Positions 5,827 to 7,112 of a DNA stretch of 7,112 nt are shown here, piece by piece (the first letter of the stretch is position 1; the number at the start of each line of letters is the position of its first letter). The translations under genes were made by a program, and so were the position numbers. Origin of the DNA: Gemmatimonadota bacterium (GTDB taxonomy: Bacteria; Gemmatimonadota; Gemmatimonadetes; Longimicrobiales; Longimicrobiaceae); contig JAHWJJ010000240.1 of the NCBI GenBank assembly GCA_019348475.1, positions 1 to 7,112 of the forward strand, written 5' to 3'. The notes beneath the pieces were generated by a model that searched no databases, had not been told where the DNA came from, and worked only from the letters and a program-made list of their open reading frames with translations.

Positions 5827-6563
5827 CGTGCGCCCTCCCGGTGCCGCACCTGCACGCCGCCGCTCTCGGCGATCACCACGGCCGTGGCCATCCCCAGGAA
5901 CAGCCCCGTCTCCACCACTCCGGGGCGCAGCGCCAGCACCACCTGCAGCGCCTCCGGGTCGGCGATCCCCTGCGGAAAGCGGCAGTCGTAGATCAGGTTT
6001 CCGCCGTCCGTCACCACCGGCTGTCCGCCGCGCACCCGCAGCACCGGGTCGGCGCCCAGCGCGCGAAGGAACTCCGGCTGGATGGCGGCGCCGAACGGGT
6101 CCACCTCTACCGGCAGCGGCGCACGGGTGCCCAGCCGGTCCACCACCTTGGTGTCGTCCGCCACGATCACCAGCTCGCGGGACGCGGCGGCCACGATCTT
6201 CTCGCGCAGCAGCGCCGCGCCCAGCCCCTTGATCAGCCGCAGCGCCGAGTCCACCTCGTCGGCGCCGTCGATGGTGAGGTCCACGCGCGGGCGCTCGTCC
6301 AGCGTGGCGAGCGGAATCCCCAGCCGGCCCGCGCGCTGCGCCGTGTCTTCGGACGTCGGCACGCCCACCACGTCCGCCCACTCCCCCGCCGCCCGCCGTT
6401 CGGCGATCACCTCCAGCAGGTGGCGCACGGTGGAGCCGGTGCCCAGCCCCAGCGTGATCCCATCGCGGATCCACTCCGCGGCCCGCTCGGCCGCCGCGCG
6501 CTTCAGCGCCTCGGTGTCGCTCGTGGTGTGCACCGGCGTGTGCTCCTGGGGTGGTGCGTACAT
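5823..6563 (-). CDS. rpiA: Ribose-5-phosphate isomerase A
   Basis: This 246-residue cytoplasmic enzyme interconverts ribose 5-phosphate and ribulose 5-phosphate, supplying ribose for nucleotides. The phosphate-binding GLGTGSTV is at 39-46, DGADEVD at 99-105, and KGLGAALLREK at 112-122, with E121 at the position of the catalytic base in the E. coli enzyme. TKVVDRLGTRAPLPVEVDPF and VVTDGGNLIYD also match RpiA. The N-terminus is about 15 residues longer than in E. coli (MYAPPQEHTPVHTTSDTE), yet no later start exists before the conserved core. The chosen ATG has only a weak GGAA about 8 bases upstream; in-frame ATGs farther upstream lie in non-coding-like sequence. It is the first gene of an rpiA-rpe operon. 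Confidence 0.97.
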   Translation of the reverse strand: MYAPPQEHTPVHTTSDTEALKRAAAERAAEWIRDGITLGLGTGSTVRHLLEVIAERRAAGEWADVVGVPTSEDTAQRAGRLGIPLATLDERPRVDLTIDGADEVDSALRLIKGLGAALLREKIVAAASRELVIVADDTKVVDRLGTRAPLPVEVDPFGAAIQPEFLRALGADPVLRVRGGQPVVTDGGNLIYDCRFPQGIADPEALQVVLALRPGVVETGLFLGMATAVVIAESGGVQVRHREGAR

Positions 6564-6584
6564 GGGGGAGGTTCCAGAGGCGGC

Positions 6585-6613
6585 AAAGTAGCACCCCTCG
6601 GACGATCTGGCGA
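6585..6613 (-). promoter_or_regulatory. Weak candidate rpiA promoter
   Basis: TCGCCA (6613-6608) and TACTTT (6590-6585) stand 17 bases apart on the minus strand, about 21 bases before the rpiA ATG. The -10 matches sigma-70 poorly but fits the TAnnTT form of the other candidates in this window. The remaining upstream sequence to 6724 shows no other structure that I can support. Confidence 0.25.
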
Positions 6614-6724
6614 CCGGACCGTGAACGGACGAAAGCACCAATCGAGCCTCTCCCTCCGCTGCTCCCGCCCCCCCTGCACCGGCGAACATCGCAGGGACGA
6701 AGCTGCGACTGGAGCCCGACTCCG

Positions 6725-6784
6725 CCCTCCCGCACTCACGCCTTCCCGCACTCACGCACTCACGCACTCACGCACTCACGCACT
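6725..6784. repeat. Tandem 8-bp repeat array, unit CACTCACG
   Basis: Plus-strand units are CCCTCCCG, CACTCACG, CCTTCCCG, four perfect CACTCACG copies (6749-6780) and a partial CACT. The period is exactly eight. On the minus strand the unit is CGTGAGTG, identical to the first unit of the array at 1328. The array begins immediately after the T-run of the terminator at 6785-6816, between that gene and rpiA. No spacers and no coding function are visible. Confidence 0.92.
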
Positions 6785-6816
6785 AAAAAAGGAGGGGCGC
6801 CCTGCGGCGCCCCTCC
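6785..6816 (-). terminator. Intrinsic terminator of the gene at the right edge
   Basis: GGAGGGGCGCC (6791-6801) and GGCGCCCCTCC (6806-6816) form a perfect 11-bp stem with a 4-base loop. On the minus strand it is followed directly by six T residues (6790-6785). It lies 24 bases past the stop codon at 6841. This is the clearest terminator in the window. Confidence 0.95.
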
Positions 6817-6840
6817 GTTACCGGCTGCTGCGGTGCGAAC

Positions 6841-7112
6841 CTACTCGCCCCGCACGCCGCCGGCCTTCACCTCCAGCTGGTACGGCTGGAACTCGCACCC
6901 CGGACGCACCGGGATGTACAGCACTTCCGGCGTACCCTGGGCACCCGCCTCGACGAACACCGGGACACCCTGGTACTCGGCCGTGCGCGTGACCTCGTTC
7001 ACACCGAGCACCCGCGGCAGACCGTAGCGCACGTACCGGCGCCCGTTCACCATGATCGGCTCGTTGTTGATGTACCACGTGGCGCCCGCCGCGTACCCGA
7101 CCGTGGCCGGAA
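6841..7112 (-). CDS. Unrecognised protein, C-terminal part (5' end beyond window)
   Basis: The last 89 or so codons of a minus-strand gene are visible, open to the window edge and ending in TAG. The visible part includes ATWYINNEPIMVNGRR, GVNEVTRTAEYQGVPVFVEAG, VLYIPVRPGCEFQPYQ and the C-terminus VKAGGVRGE. An internal ATG (7053) would give 70 residues, but the frame reads as protein upstream of it, so the true start is probably outside. Short alternating strands suggest a small beta-rich domain; there is no membrane segment in view. The strong terminator just downstream supports it being a real, expressed gene. I do not recognise the family and assign no function. Confidence 0.72.
   Translation of the reverse strand, partial: PATVGYAAGATWYINNEPIMVNGRRYVRYGLPRVLGVNEVTRTAEYQGVPVFVEAGAQGTPEVLYIPVRPGCEFQPYQLEVKAGGVRGE

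Noticed and set aside
5841..6992. Plus-strand open frame antisense to rpiA
   Set aside because: RpiA signatures on the minus strand are unambiguous, and the plus-strand frame has shadow composition (His/Arg/Pro rich) and crosses the octamer array and terminator.

Overview
This is a high-GC bacterial window in which every recognisable gene reads on the minus strand. The base composition, gene style and 8-bp intergenic repeats suggest a soil-type, Gram-negative-like bacterium, possibly Gemmatimonadota (Longimicrobium-like). Two predicted lipoproteins and a diderm-style envelope support the Gram-negative reading. The taxonomic placement is an inference from general familiarity, not a database result.

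Layout in transcription order (high to low coordinates). (1) The 3' end of an unrecognised gene (6841 to the window edge) ends in a textbook intrinsic terminator, followed at once by an 8-bp-period repeat array. (2) rpiA and rpe overlap by 4 bases (ATGA) and form a two-gene operon for the non-oxidative pentose phosphate pathway. (3) A class II tRNA-Leu(UAA) has its own promoter and terminator. (4) An FKBP-type peptidyl-prolyl isomerase lipoprotein has its own promoter and a hairpin downstream. (5) About 400 bases without a gene contain a long imperfect palindrome. (6) Three genes are coupled by ATGA and GTGA overlaps: a membrane-anchored protein with ten V/I/L-Pro-V/I/L tripeptides, a lipoprotein with a probable jelly-roll domain, and a receiver plus HD-GYP response regulator expected to degrade cyclic di-GMP. 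(7) About 390 bases without a gene hold a second 8-bp-period array. (8) The N-terminal third or more of valyl-tRNA synthetase (valS) runs off the left edge.

Most of the window is housekeeping: aminoacylation, a tRNA, sugar phosphate isomerisation and protein folding. The part least explained by known families is the three-gene operon at 1681-3934. It ties a cyclic di-GMP hydrolase to two envelope proteins of unknown role, with no histidine kinase in view. Two other patterns deserve attention. The two octamer arrays share an identical unit in opposite orientation. The five best promoter candidates all fit a -10 of the form TAnnTT with a 17-base spacer, which resembles the TAnnTTTG element known from Bacteroidota. 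Nothing here is a CRISPR array, insertion sequence, prophage or recognisable defence system.
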